64,000 bases of DNA from Tribonema minus (GCA_017506865.1 JAFCMP010000024.1:1116001-1180000), one strand, 5' to 3'; numbered from the stretch's first letter, positions 23,687 through 36,100 are shown. Notes: generated by a model from the sequence alone, not told the origin. Made by a program: numbers and translations.

Positions 23687-24269
23687 GCGCGCGCCCCCGC
23701 TGCAGCGCACTGCGCTCTCACGTGACATGCCGCCGCCGCTGCCTACGAACACGCGCTGCCGCGCCCTCCTGTTGAGGCACTCAGCCTGTACATCACTTCG
23801 TGCCAAATTCATCTGCGCTGATGGAGGTGGCCAGACCGCGCAGGCCTCGCGCCAGGATGCTGCGCATTTCTTGCGCTTCATGGCGCGCCAGTGGCAGCTG
23901 CAGCACTCGGATGGGGACGATGGTGTGCGCTTGGCGCGTAAATGCACTTGCACGTGACCGGAATGTTCGTCTTGCTTTTTCGCACTCGTCAGTTTGCAAT
24001 TTTTCGCCTGCGCGCGATGCGAATGCGATGCACCTGCAGCACATGACTGTGCGTAGTGCACATGGGCTGGACCTCCTGACATCATCCTAAAAAGGGGTAG
24101 TAGTACTCAAATCTTGCCCAGATGATCACCCGTGGACTGCGTAGGCTGTTTTAGGCTGTTTGTGTGAAGGCAGCACTTGCTCGGCATGTCTCACTCGCAG
24201 CACCAGCAGCTGTTCGGCAGCCACTGTTGCAACAACCGCGCCAAATTGCAAGAGTTTGGTTGAGATTTC
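23687..24269. other. Intergenic, GrpE to ankyrin-like gene
   Basis: 583 bp with no convincing gene. An antisense open frame here (24044-23793) has no recognisable domain. A short duplicated GTAGGCTGTTTTAGGCTGTTTG lies near 24137. Confidence 0.5.
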
Positions 24270-24929
24270 ATGCGTCGGTCGGGTAAGAATTCACGGCGGT
24301 TACTTTGCAACGGTGCGAACTTTGCGGTGCTGCGCTGGGCGCTCGCCAACGGCTGCCCGCGCGACGCGACCACGACCGCGCGACTGGCGGTCGGCGGCCA
24401 CCGCCTCCCCATAAACATCAAGCGCTTCTGGGAGCTCATGGCCTCCTACGCAGACGCCCCGCCGTCGGAGACGCCGTACCTCAAGGAGCTTCAGTGGGCG
24501 CGCGCCAGCGACTGCCCGTGGAATGCCAAGACCTGCTCTTCAGCGGCGTTCTTCGGGCGCTTCCGGACGCTGCAGTGGGCGCGCGCAAACGGCTGCGCCT
24601 GGAACGAACACACGTGCTCCGCGGCCGCGCAGGGCGGGCACCTGCAGGTGCTGCAGTGGGCGCGCGCCAACGCGTGCCCCTGGGACGAGCGAACCTGCGC
24701 GGACGCAGCGGGAGAGGGGCACCTCGGCGTGCTGCAGTGGGCGCGCGCGAACGGCTGCCCGTGGGATGAGCAGACGTGCGCGCAGGCAGCGAGGTTGGGG
24801 CACCTCGGCGTGCTTCAGTGGGCACACGACAACGGCTGCCCCTGGGACGAGGAGACATGCGAGATGGCAGAGGACGGAGGACACGTCGAGGTGCTCAATT
24901 GGCCGCGCGCCAACGGCTGTCCGGGGTAG
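24270..24929 (+). CDS. Ankyrin-like repeat protein (GCPWDE-type repeats), intronless
   Basis: A 219-residue single-exon frame. From about residue 70 it consists of some five repeats of about 27 residues with consensus LQWARANGCPWDE-TCA-AA--GHL-V. An additional N-terminal half repeat (VLRWALANGCPRD) is present. GHLxVLxW is the ankyrin helix core; this subfamily is abundant in algae, oomycetes and large DNA viruses and is probably protein-binding. The last repeat is cut by a stop just after NWPRANGCPG. There is no obvious F-box at the N-terminus. The gene could be a truncated member of a larger family. Its lack of introns contrasts with every neighbour. Confidence 0.75.
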   Translation: MRRSGKNSRRLLCNGANFAVLRWALANGCPRDATTTARLAVGGHRLPINIKRFWELMASYADAPPSETPYLKELQWARASDCPWNAKTCSSAAFFGRFRTLQWARANGCAWNEHTCSAAAQGGHLQVLQWARANACPWDERTCADAAGEGHLGVLQWARANGCPWDEQTCAQAARLGHLGVLQWAHDNGCPWDEETCEMAEDGGHVEVLNWPRANGCPG

Positions 24930-27100
24930 TTTACCTGCCAAGCGGTATTCACGGCATCTTCAAGCTGATGTGCCCGAGGACACTAGACAGGCCCCGTTCA
25001 GTGCAGTAGTTCATGAAGTTCAACGGTTGTAGTACACAGGATCGCGCAACTAGTTGTGACCCCTCGTTGTGGTGACCGTCGGCGTTAAGTCACCATGATA
25101 CGATCACAGAAGAGTATACATGATGACATGTGTTGCAGACCAGGCATCGCCACACACAACCGCGTCTGCGCACCCTTTCTTGTTACATCCTACTCTGTGT
25201 CTTTGGGGCAAAGCGCACGTGATCTTTGGCTGTCCTGTGGCTTGTATGATGCAGGTCACTGAACTTCAGGAACGCTGCGCACAAATAGTGTGAGCTCTGT
25301 GCACATGAGTGAATTGCAGCGCGTTGGTTCGGGCTGAGTGCTTGGTGTGCGTGCTGCCTGGTGTGCATGTACTCGCAAATGCGTCTTGGGCTGCACGGAA
25401 TTGGTACCTAGATGTGCAGGTGAATGCTCTGTCCCTAGATGTCCAGGTGAATGCTCTGGCCCAAGAGCAAACAGGCTTAAGGTATCACAAGGTGGATACA
25501 CACACCTGAACAGCTGCAGCTCCTGCATTAGTGGTGGTGGTGGTGGTGTGGCTCAGAGATGGGGCAGATACTCTGTAGCACTTGATGCTGGCCGATGCAG
25601 AGGTGGAACCTGCTCGGGGGGGCGGTCTTGCTCACAGACCTTTAGACTTGTGTGGAGTGACAGACCATTAGCTGATGCCAGTTACGGGTATCCATATGAC
25701 TCAGTCCAGCGTTCATTCATGATCGTGATCATTACTCAAACCCTGACCCTATGGCATGTGTCATGTATGGTCTACTGTTTCACAGGTTCATGATACTGAT
25801 GCACCCGTGTATGATTTCATTCACTTGGCGCACCCCATGCCCGTTCGAGCTCAAGATGCCTGTAGCTACCATCACCATGCCCTTTCCAGAAAGCCGGTCG
25901 GTGTGTGGAAATCAGCTCTGCCTGCATTTTGCTACATTTGTGGGCCGAGCACAGTGGAAAGCAGTGCTTTACTCTATGCGGTGATCAACCAGTCCAGACG
26001 ACACATGCGTCGAGATTGCTCTTGTGACGCTGGACGACAATATATTTTGACGTCCATGTCAGCCAACATTTTTGGGTAAGGCAATGACAGCTTGCAAAGG
26101 GTGGAACGGCACATGCGCTGATGGTGGAGACAGCATAGCCATGCTACATATTCCCAACACTTCCGGACTACTAAGTAGCACCATCACACAATCAATGGTT
26201 CCGGCCCTTGAATGCTTAGAGCCTGCCACTGCATACGATGTGCGAGCTCGACAGTGTGTTGCAATGACGGCACCATGTGATGATTGATGTCAAATAAGTA
26301 GGCATGAGCCAGCTTCTGCTGAGCACCGTCCAGCTAGCAGCGTGAAAGGTACATCGACTCATTGCGTTGCAAATGTGACTTGGCTCAGAGCCATCTTTTG
26401 AGGCAGTATTTAAATGCAGACAATGACAATGCCTACAGTAGCAGGCAGGAAGGCAGGCACACGAGAAACCACTCATGTTCCATATCGCTGAGTGTTGGAG
26501 CATACCTCTTCATCTGCCGAGCTTTTCAGAACTGTCGAGTAGGTCTTGTGGGACCATGCAGCCTCAGGCAGTGATCGAGGCGAAGGGTGCGTTGTACTAT
26601 CGCATCATGAGATGCACGCACTTCAGTGGTAAACCAGCGACTCTAGCTTGATGATGCCGCGCCAGGGTGCCGTGCAGACGGGAAGCAGCACTCTGGCACT
26701 ACCACTTGGGGGTCATTAAACATACACAAACATACACACACCACTCTAGAGACCGAATGTGTGAGCGCACAGCCACGCTGCTCCGAAAAGTGTGGCACTT
26801 GCACTGGCAGCCCTCGTGCACAACACAAGTCACAACAGATACGCTAACACAACCGGCTCGCAGCAGCAGTCAGGCTGCCGTGGCAGTACTTGGTCACTGC
26901 TGGCGGAGGGCACTGCTCAGCAGATTGCACATCGCGTCTACAGTTACGATAATCACTTCTGGGCGTTGAGATGCGCAGACCCTGCTACGGGGCTGCAGCA
27001 CGGGGGCTATCCTCGCTTGCACGCAAGAGAGGTTATCCATGGCGGGATGTTGGACGACGGGTATTAAATCATGGCGCTGCGTGGCCGTCAGGGTCGTAAA
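24930..27100. other. Intergenic, ankyrin-like gene to sulfatase
   Basis: About 2.2 kb with no gene I can support. It holds a two-unit 27-bp tandem repeat (TAGATGTNCAGGTGAATGCTCTG) at about 25408-25460. There is also a GTGGTGGTGGTGG stretch near 25534 and a CA-rich ACATACACAAACATACACAC near 26719. Open frames here are short and without recognisable domains. Confidence 0.5.
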
Positions 27101-27279
27101 CCCTAGCCTTAGCACAGTGCACTTGAGGTCGCGCCTGACTCGCCCTTGTCACAGCGGGCGGTACACGCGCCGCCGCCGCGCGATGGAGCCCCTAGCCTTA
27201 GCACAGTGCACTTGAGGTCGCGCCTGACTCGCCCTTGTCACAGCGGGCGGTACACGCGCCGCCGCCGCGCGATGGAGCC
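27101..27279 (-). repeat. Perfect 89-bp duplication of the sulfatase C-terminus and stop
   Basis: Two identical 89-bp units (27101-27189 and 27190-27278). Each encodes, on the minus strand, SIARRRRVYRPL and a TGA stop plus 3' flank. The upstream (27190-27278) copy ends the frame; the second is therefore 3' untranslated. The perfect match implies a very recent event. Confidence 0.93.
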
Positions 27280-30200
27280 CGACCGATAAAAGAACAGCGC
27301 GAGCAGCGACGCCGCTGCGGCCGCGCCCGCCGCCGTCACGCCCACCGCCGTCGCCCGCGGCGCCGCCGCACCAGCAACGCTGCTGGCGGCGAGAACGGCA
27401 CCAGCGCTGCCGGCCGTCAGCATCGCGGCAGCAGATGTGGCAGCGCTCGCCGGCTGCAGGCCGTAGTACGCGGCGAAGGCGTTGCCGTCGCGGTCGCGCC
27501 ACGGCGCCCACGCGCCGCCGAAGTTGTCGGGGGCGGCGAGGGGGCCGTCGTCCGCCCACTTGAAGGTCGCGGGGGCCATGGCGGCGGACGCGTTCGCGAA
27601 GAACGCCTCCAGCGCCGCCCTGGCGCGCGCGTACGCGCAGGGGGGGGGGGGGGGGGGGGAGGGGGGGGCAGGTGAAGGGGCCCGTGACGGTGGAGCTGAC
27701 TTTGCGCATTGTTGCCGTCAGTGGATCTGCGTGTTTGAAGCGCAAAATGCTTGAGTAGCATACTGAGTGATGCCCGTGTGTACTTCCACAAACACGATGC
27801 AGCGACAGGCAAGGTTTATCGCGATATGTGTGCACTCAGCTGTTGTGGAGGTAGTGAAACCTTGTATTCACACGTGAGCACCACGTACTATGCATCCCTT
27901 CTCATGCAAGAGCCAGTGCGCTACGTAGCACCCCGTAGCATGCATCACTTCTCATGCAACCTTAAGAGCCCAGTGGACTGCACCCCTCCGAGCGCGCTCA
28001 CGCATGCAATGCACGCTCATTGGATCTAGCGACCAGCTTCGACAGCAGCACCCTATATATGATCTTCATCGCACCACAATTTCAGTACCTTGTGGACGCG
28101 TAGTCTGCGTCATCGTACAGGTCGGAGCACGCGGCGGCGACGGTGCAGTTGCCGTCGACGCGCTCTGAAGGGTTTTGGCTGATGTCGAAGAGGTGCATGG
28201 TGGGCACGTCGAGCCCCAGCCGCGCGAGCTCTTGCTGAGCGAGGCTGTACAGCGCGTCCTCGGTGACGTGCGCGTCCTGCTTCTTGAGAAGCGTTTTGAC
28301 CTGAGGGTTACGAGGCACGGTCGAGCAGAGTCGCTTTGAAGGAAGTGTGATTGCGCTGGCCAGCATAGAGAGCGGACTGGTTGAAGCGATGGTCAGCAGC
28401 AGTGCTCGCACAGCGCGTCCTCGGTGGCATACGTGTTCTGCTTCTTCAGGAGGGCTTCGTCCTGAGGGTTACAGACACGACGGTGCGGCAGTCTCTGAAA
28501 AGGAGGCCTGATGATACTGGCCGGCATAGCTATAGTAATAAAAATGGCTGAAGCAATGGTCAGCAGCAGTGCTCATACAGGGCATCGTCGGTGACATACG
28601 TGTCCTGATTCTTCAGGAGGGCTTAGACGTAAGAGTTACCGGGCATGATGTTTGCGCAGAGCCGCTTTGAAGGAGGCCTGATTGCACTGGCCATAGTCAG
28701 CATTACAGACACGATGGTTGGGCAGTGTCTGAGAAGCAGGCCGGATTGCACTGGTCAGCATAGTCAGTGGATTCAAAAGATGGTCAGCAGCAGTGCTCAG
28801 CACACGCGCCTGACACTCACAGCCCTTGTGCAGTGAGCGAGCGGCGCTGTGTAGACAAAGTCTCGCTGTGAGGCTTATCATGCCATGGAAGAAAAACAGG
28901 GTCCAGAGGCACTGCCATCACTGGCATATGCTGAGTCTGTGAGTTTCGGATTGCGCCGGGCCATCCAAGTCACATTGCTGAGCACCTCGTGAGGGTCCAC
29001 GTCACTGCAGCAGCAAACGCCTTTGCATACAACTGCTGCCTGTTTCAGGCAGTGAAGGCAAATGGCGACCGCTGGCGTGTCTTGCACAAAGGCCCAAGGC
29101 CATCCCGCACATAGATGCATTACTGGGCAGGGGGCTCCGTCGCGTCAAATGACGTGTTTTGAACCCGCACACCGCGCTCGCCTGCCGCGCTTGATCTTGG
29201 CGGTGTGCACACGATGCATGACCGCGGTCGATGAACAGCACCCTGCAGAACGCGAGCTGCCTCACGCAACACCTGCCATTACGTCGCAACGACAACCCCC
29301 CCATGCCCCCCTCCCCCCCCGGGGGGGCCTCCACACACTGAGCAGAGAGAACTCGACCCTCTGCCCTCACCTTGGCATAGATCTGCGCCTCCTTCGGGTC
29401 GGCGTTGCGCAGCAGCTTGAAGTTGCCGACGCGCACCGCGCCGCTGCCGCCGAAGTACGGGGAGTTGAGGTTGATGACGAGCGCGTCGCGCGCGGCCGCC
29501 CCCGTCGCCACGAAGGCGCGCCAGTGGTCGACGCCGTCGAGCGCTGACTGTGGAGCGCTGCTGTAGCCGGCAACGCTGAGGGCGGTCGCGTGGACGTCCG
29601 TGACGTGCACCATGCCGGTGAACGTGTACGGGGCCTTGCCCCTGAGGCAAACGCGGCGGCGAATGCGCGGCACAGCAGCATGAGCGATGGCGGTACAGAG
29701 TACTTTGGTGATGCCCTACAGCACAAAATTCATGGGGTCTGCTCCCTGAGGTGATGCGGTGAATGCGCGTCACGGTAGCATGAGCGATGGTACTACTTCA
29801 AAGTACTTCGTTTACTTCCGCTCGAGGGGCGGAAACCCCATGAGACATACAAGCAAGTAAGCACAAGCCTCCTTGTCCCTGAGGCGATGCGGTGAATGCG
29901 CGTCATCACCAGCATGAGCGATGGCGCTTCAGAGTGCTTTGATGGAGCTCGAGAGCACATTTCCGCATGCGTGCCGGTTTGACGTGCTGCAGCTTGCGGC
30001 ACCGGCGGTGATCGGCCGAGCTGCAGTGACAGCTGGCGACTCCTTCACTGCGTACACACATTGCACGTGTGGCATTTTTGGGCTGGTCATGATGCCGCCA
30101 CTCAGGGCCACTCAGGGGGACAGTGCGAGTCGCATCTCACGGGCTTGATGCGAGTCGCTGACAACTGCGGCACTGCTGCTGGCTACGACGCTCGCCTGAC

Positions 30201-32811
30201 AAGAACGGCGCTCAAATTGACAACGTAAAGGCAAAGGCATGCATTTTTAAACTGTAAGGCGCTGAGCACCTGCGTGCGAGCGCCCGCGCGACGTAGCCGC
30301 CGCTCACAAACGCCGGCACGCGCACGCCGCCCTCCCAGTACTCGCCCTTGCCGCCGTAGAGCGGCAGGTTGCTGCTGCCGTGCGCCGCGACGCCGCCGTT
30401 GTCGGACAGGAAGAAGACGACGGTGGAGTTCCACGCGCCCTGCGCCTCGAGCTCCGCGCGCAGCTGCACGCGATGCGATCATTTTGTAACCGTCACCTCA
30501 ACTGAAAAAGCGCGTTACAGCAGGGGCGGTGGTGGAGTGGCATCGCCTTCCGCATGGCATGCACCGAACCTCAAGCATGTCGCAAAGTAGAGGGGAAGCC
30601 AGCTGCGGGTGTGTCTCGCGGAGCACGCAGGAAACGGCGTGGTGTTGCCACTGCGCTCGCACGTGCTTGATCTGCAGTAAATGACTTGTCCGTTCTGACC
30701 ATGTGACAGGTCCGTGCTGACTTGTCACAGCATACGCGGAGGCCTGCTGTAGACGGGTAAACAAGTCGTTGGGAACAAGTCGTTGGGACTCATGAGTCAT
30801 GGCAGCAGCTCATTGTTGATGTACCCGATTGATAATCCTTATTTTTACATACAGTGACAAAAAAGACTAGTGCGTGCACCACATGAAATCACACATCACA
30901 GGATGCGCTGGATATATGGAGGTCAGTGGAGGCATGTGAACACCTCGACTTACACAAAAATAGCTGATTGCCTCAGACTGAGCTGCAGCCAGCAATCCCC
31001 ACTGCACCACTGAGCCACGCCGCAGTCATGTAGACGCACCTGACCGAGCCCATAATCGATCTGAGCCGCCATGCCGCACAGCACGGGCCGGTTGTCCCAG
31101 TCTATGTCCGCGCCCGCGGCGTCGCCCGTGTCTGAGATGTTTGCGCAGGAGTTGCCGGTGTACCAGGCCGCGTCGGTCTCCACGGGGTCATGAACTGCCT
31201 GCCTCACAAGCGCAGGAAGAGGGGCACACAGGCAGCACAGCATTGCATTTGTCACTGGCGTTGAGGGCACTGCCGCACAAGTCAGCAGTATGAGTGCGTG
31301 CGTTCCGTCCGCCAAGATGCACACCCTTCCCGGGTTCCTGTCTCTGTCGCGATGGAGGTACCTCAGGACCGGTCATCAAATGGCGGTTGGCGTCCCATGC
31401 AAACCGCCTTCTGATCGCTCCCCTGTGTGATGATAACTTTTTCAGTGCTCCGTGTCCAAAGCGCTGCAGCTCATCTTTGTTCCATGCACGTAGGTGGTTG
31501 ATGAACAGGACGAATGATAAAGCATTCCACAAGCTATACGATTTTGCAGGGTGTAAAGTATGTTTTGGGACGATCGACCACATCTATGGACGACTTGAGC
31601 AATGTCCAACTGAAAATGAATCAGCATCAGACAACAGACAACTCAATGTTCGAATGATACTTCGCCTATCAATATCCGCACATTGCTGACACGACAGCAT
31701 CACCTGCTGAACTCGGATGCAGAGGCTGTCGCCGGATGCATTCATGCCGCACAAGCAGTACTGTGGAGCACTTCACAGAACTTGCAGTCCTTGCCGCTGG
31801 TGCTCGCCACCAACGACAGAGCTACACAATCACATCACAAACTTTGACGTCGCAGCACGCCTAGCACAGCACTCACCTGGTATGCAAGGTAGACGAACCA
31901 TGGCGCGTCCTGCGCGCCGAGCTCCTGCAGGTACTGCAGCGCCTTGCCCGAGTACAGCTCGCTGCTGTGCGTGGTCCCGTAGTTGTCGGCAGACACGGCG
32001 CCGTCCTCCCAGATGTTGTACCCGTCGAACGTGCGCGACACGTTCGTCTGACGCGTGGTGAAGGACTGGCTTACGCTGCGGTGCGCCGTGTGGCCGCCGC
32101 CGCCCGTGAGGATGCCGTAGTGCCTGTCGAAGCCGCGGCGCAGCGGCGTGTACTGCTCCTGGTGCATGCCCAGGTGCCACTGCCGGCGGCGGCCAGGGAG
32201 AGGAGAGCGGCGCGGTGAGGTGACCGCCGTGACGAAGCTATCATCTAGAGATGTGACTGATGCAGTCATGAGGCACTCGAAATATTCAGCGGTCTTCTGA
32301 CATGTTCAAGAGGCCGTCACTGGTGGTGCGGTGATCAACTGACTGAACAGCAGCTGCAGCACTGTGAGCGTGCCATTGCATGTAGCGCAGCAGTGCTGCA
32401 ACGTACATTCGTACTTTCTGACACTGCCGCTGTTGTGACTTCATGCTATTATTTGATAGCCATACTGACCTTGCCAACTGCAGCAGTTGCGTAGCCAGCG
32501 CGCTGCAGCTTCTGGCTCAGGAACTGTTGGTTCAGCGGCACCCCCCGCGGCTCCGTGGAGTGCACCACGCTGTCCTGCATCCCGGTCTTGTAGTTGTACC
32601 GTCCCGTCATCAATTGAGCCCGGGTTGGAGTGCACGTAGGGCTGACATAGAAAGCATCCAGGTTCACTCCCTCCGCTGCCAGCGCATTGATGTTTGGTGT
32701 ACTGAAGGTTGGATCATTGAAACCCACATCTGACCATCCTAGATCGTCCACCACCACCACCAATATGTTGGGCTTGCCATCTGCAGAAGCTGCAGCAACA
32801 GGCACCGGCAT
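27238..32811 (-). CDS. Type I sulfatase (arylsulfatase family)
   Basis: Hydrolyses sulfate esters. Exons: 32811-32470, 32179-31877, 31198-31040, 30463-30270, 29641-29371, 28300-28089, 27619-27238, totalling 620 residues in frame. Hallmarks: metal-binding VVDDLGWSD (Asp22/23); the formylglycine motif CTPTRAQLMTGR with Cys60; GK|WHLG split across exons 1/2 (Lys114, His116); AVHDP (His218); SDNGG (Asp289, Asn290); GGKGEYWEGGVRVP (Lys307); and LFDISQNPSER. The Cys form needs formylglycine-generating enzyme in the ER, yet the first ATG (MPVPVAAASADGKPNIL) gives no clear signal peptide, so an upstream leader exon may be missing. Residues about 575-610 are Ala/Leu-rich and hydrophobic (AAAAASLLALFF), then strongly basic, suggesting a C-terminal membrane anchor. 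Which substrate it acts on cannot be told. Confidence 0.93.
28220..28800 (-). repeat. Array copied from sulfatase exon 6 acceptor edge
   Basis: The start of exon 6 (28300 downward: VKTLLKKQDAHVTEDAL) with its CCCTCAG acceptor recurs at about 28412-28474 and 28578-28640. Both preserve CTTCTTCAGGAGGGCTT and GAGGGTTAC or its derivative. Further intron-only partial copies (GGCCTGATTGCACTGGCC, GATGGTCAGCAGCAGTGCTC) run to 28800. Period is about 161-167 bp. Confidence 0.88.
29630..29950 (-). repeat. Array copied from sulfatase exon 5 acceptor edge
   Basis: The acceptor region CGAATGCGCGGC...GCCTCAG of exon 5 (at 29641) recurs as CCCTGAGGTGATGCGGTGAATGCGCG (about 29744) and CCCTGAGGCGATGCGGTGAATGCGCG (about 29878) on the plus strand. 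Each is followed by CAGCATGAGCGATGG or similar. Mostly intron side is copied. Confidence 0.82.
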
Positions 32812-33146
32812 CCTGAGGCCACCGTGTCGCAGGAAGCTCGCTCACACCAGCAGCACGCCTGTGCAGCCCAGTTACCAGTGCCGTTGTTGCTTTAGTTCTG
32901 TGACGCCTGCGCTAGATCATTGTAGAATCATTCAATAGCTTTAGAAGGTGCTGTCGATCTAGCGTGCGTGGGGCACAAAACAAACAGATCTTTCCCAAGG
33001 TCGACGGTTCAAACGCCCAACGCTTGAAGTTCACAACTTCACTTTCAGAGTTCCAGAGAGACGGAAAGCAAAGCAGCCGCGTTGCGGCTTAACATTGGGA
33101 AGCCGACACGGAGCAAAGGCGAGCACTTCGGATATCAGCGCGTGCC
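32812..33146. promoter_or_regulatory. Divergent promoter region, sulfatase / USP5
   Basis: 335 bp separate the two start codons, implying shared or abutting promoters. It contains an inexact TTCAAACGCCC / TGAAGTTCACAACTTCAC stretch but no element I can name. Inferred from layout. Confidence 0.45.
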
Positions 33147-36100
33147 ATGTCTCAGTCTCAGCAGCCAGTGCCCACATTGGAGCTGACGGAATCCATTCTG
33201 GATGCGATCAGGGCGATCATGCGTGGAGGCGGCATCAGGGTGCCTTCCACGCACGACAAGGTGTACAAGGACGAGGACATGTTCAGCTTCGACACGTGAG
33301 TCCCCCTGATTACCGGCCGACAGCAGCAACAACCATGCTCAAAGCACGAAAGATCTCACTGACTTGAACATGCGCAATGTGCATTTTAGTGCAATTACTC
33401 TGGAATCGAAGGTCATTATTGGAATACGGCTGCTAACCCAGTTGCCTCATTCAGGCTTCTGCGGTGCTTGGTGCTGAGTCCAACAAGTCTACATCACCTT
33501 GACAGGTGCACCAAACCCGATTTACCTCAAGTATTGTGTACTGTGCTCTTGCGTGCAATCAGTGTGAATAGACGCTCTGACCTAGAATGTGGTTGTGTGT
33601 AAGCATATACAAGGTAGTGGGAAGGACTTAATATTTAATGACTCAACGCCATGCGCATTGAAGCAGCAAAAGATGTGTGCATCACGCTCCTGCGCGCTGC
33701 AGGAGGTCATTCATGTCCTTTGGTGCTTAAAGGTCTTTCACTAATAGTAGCACGCGTATATGCTGCGCAGTAGCGACGTGTGTGGTTTTCTGTGGGCTTC
33801 CTGTCCCTGCGCATGTCAAATGGCACCCAACACAGCAGCGCAGGCATATGCAACATGAGCCATCTACCTGAAGCACTGCTTGACCGTCATGCAGAACCCG
33901 CAAGCCCTTCCGTAAATACCCAGTCCCTGCACGCGCGTGACACGACATCTCACGCAGCTGAGCACTGCCTCTCGCCACTGCAGCCCGCTGTCCGCCGGCG
34001 GCCTCTACGTTAACCTGAAGACGTGGCAGGGGTTTGGCGCTGAGAGCATTGCTTTGGACAAGGCCGGAGCGGATGGCGCCGTGTACCTGAGGCAGATCTG
34101 GAGGCGCGTGCCGCGCGCGCCGGCAGAAGACGCCCCCGCCGAGGTCCTTCAGAATGTTGATATGTCTGGTGGTTTGCGGGTGTGGGTGTATATATGTTGC
34201 CGACGCCATGTGCTGATGGGCTGGAGGCGTGCCAGCGCATGTCGTCGATGTCGTGTGCGCAACAACGGTTGAGCCATCAAATGCGGAATGTGTTATGGAA
34301 CGGTGTGATGCGTTCGTACTTGTGTAGAATAAAGCACCAGCATTGCATATATGGTAGCATGCATGACGTGTTTGCATGGTGGCATTTGTGTTTCAAACGC
34401 ATAACTTGCGCGCGGACCACAACTGCTGCACAAGTGTGTCGTCTAATGGCAGTGGTGACGCATCCGTAATGCGGTGGTAGCGGCGCGCCTTCAGTGGTAC
34501 GTGATCGATTCACCCCCCGTGGCATGCCCTTTGTGCATGGATGCCGCAGCGTCCTTCTGATTTCCCGCCTACTGCCGCACGGAAAGTACCAGCTGGCGCG
34601 GCAGACTGTGAGCGCCCTAGCTCACGCGTTCACTCATCGCAGCATCGCGCAGTGCTGTGCACGCGTCACGCCAAATGTGCCCTGTATGTATGGAAAACAC
34701 TAGCTGGCGTGGGACTGTGAGCGCCCTAGCTCATGCGTCCAGTCATCGCAGCATTGCACGGCGCCGCGCGCCGCCGCCGCCGCCTGACGCGTCTCCGCCG
34801 ATCCCCGTGCGCTCCGCATCGCCGCGCGGCTCGCAGGGCGCGACGCGGCTGGCCATCGGCATCGCGGGCGGCTTCATGACGGACGCGCAGAAATACGAGC
34901 TCGTCAAGGAGCACGCGCTGGCGGTGCGCGGGCCAGGCGGCGGCGGCGGCGGCGGCAGGGGGGGGGGGGCCCTGGTGGTGGTGCCGTACCCGGACGCCGG
35001 GGACAGGCTCCCGACGCTCGTGTGTCAGGCCGCAGACGCCGTCATCACGCATCAGGTGAGGCATGGCATATAAGTATACTTCATGAAGCACGATGCTGGG
35101 AATGGTGTTTGGTATCGCGGTCAGAGCTATGTAGGTACGGCATGATCCTTACGTGGGGATTCAGGGGCTGGTGTCTTGTATCGGGGCGGAAGGCATGCAG
35201 GTACGGCAACAGGTAGTACGGCAACAGGTGGTGCAGTGCGGCGGTGGTCGTTCGTCAGGTTCTAGAACATGGACTGCGAATCAGGCTTTACGGGGGGTTT
35301 TGATTCTGCTGTGTGCTGTCCAGTCACCTCGTGCGCGCAAGAGACGTACTTTTTCTGCATATGCTGCAGGGCGACAGTGCATTCGCTCGCCACAGCATGC
35401 GTTTGGTACGCTATGTGCAACTCTGAGCATGTCGAGCGCCATGCTAGTTTGCCAGTAATGGTATCTCATCACTCGGGGAACATGGAACATCAATGCGAGA
35501 AGAAATAATTAGACTAAGCTGTACCTAAGTAGTGATTCGCCACAGAGTTGCTGCATTACTGCTACCATCAACTGCCTTCATGCATGACAGGTTTGTGATG
35601 TTTTCAAAGCAGCAACATAACCCTAGCCCTGTCACCAATACCGCAATTACCCCACCATCAACGAGGCCAGCTTCCAGTGATAATCTTGATCTTCAAGCTA
35701 CGCAAATGATGTTTGCGACAAGGAGCTGGCTATGCGGTTGCTGTCTCTTCTCAACTGCCTCTTACAAATGCGCAAGTGCTGCTGCCGCTGCTGTTGCCAG
35801 CATCTGGACCACATTAGCGGCGATGGCGTACAGCAGCGCGTGCATCGAAGCAATTCTTTTGTCCGACTGTGACATGCGTCGCAAGTTGAACTTGATGTTG
35901 CTCTCAAGTCTTGGTTTGATGTACTTGCCCGCCTGCCGCAAATTGATGTTCCTGCTACTCTCACTAACGCTGCTGCTGCTTTCACTGCCGTCGCTGCTGC
36001 TGCCGCCGCCGCCGCTGCTGCTGCCGGACTGGTGGACTGCTGATATCACAGGGAGCGGCAGAGCAAGCCGAGGTAGGTGAACTTGAAGTTATTGTGTGGA

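Noticed and set aside
25256-25528. Minus-strand frame with repeated EHSPxHLGT
   Set aside because: The peptide repeat is just the 27-bp tandem DNA repeat read through; no support as a gene.
24930-27100. tRNA or other structured RNA gene in the large intergenic gap
   Set aside because: I could not find a cloverleaf with A and B box sequence by eye; a covariance-model scan would be needed to be sure.
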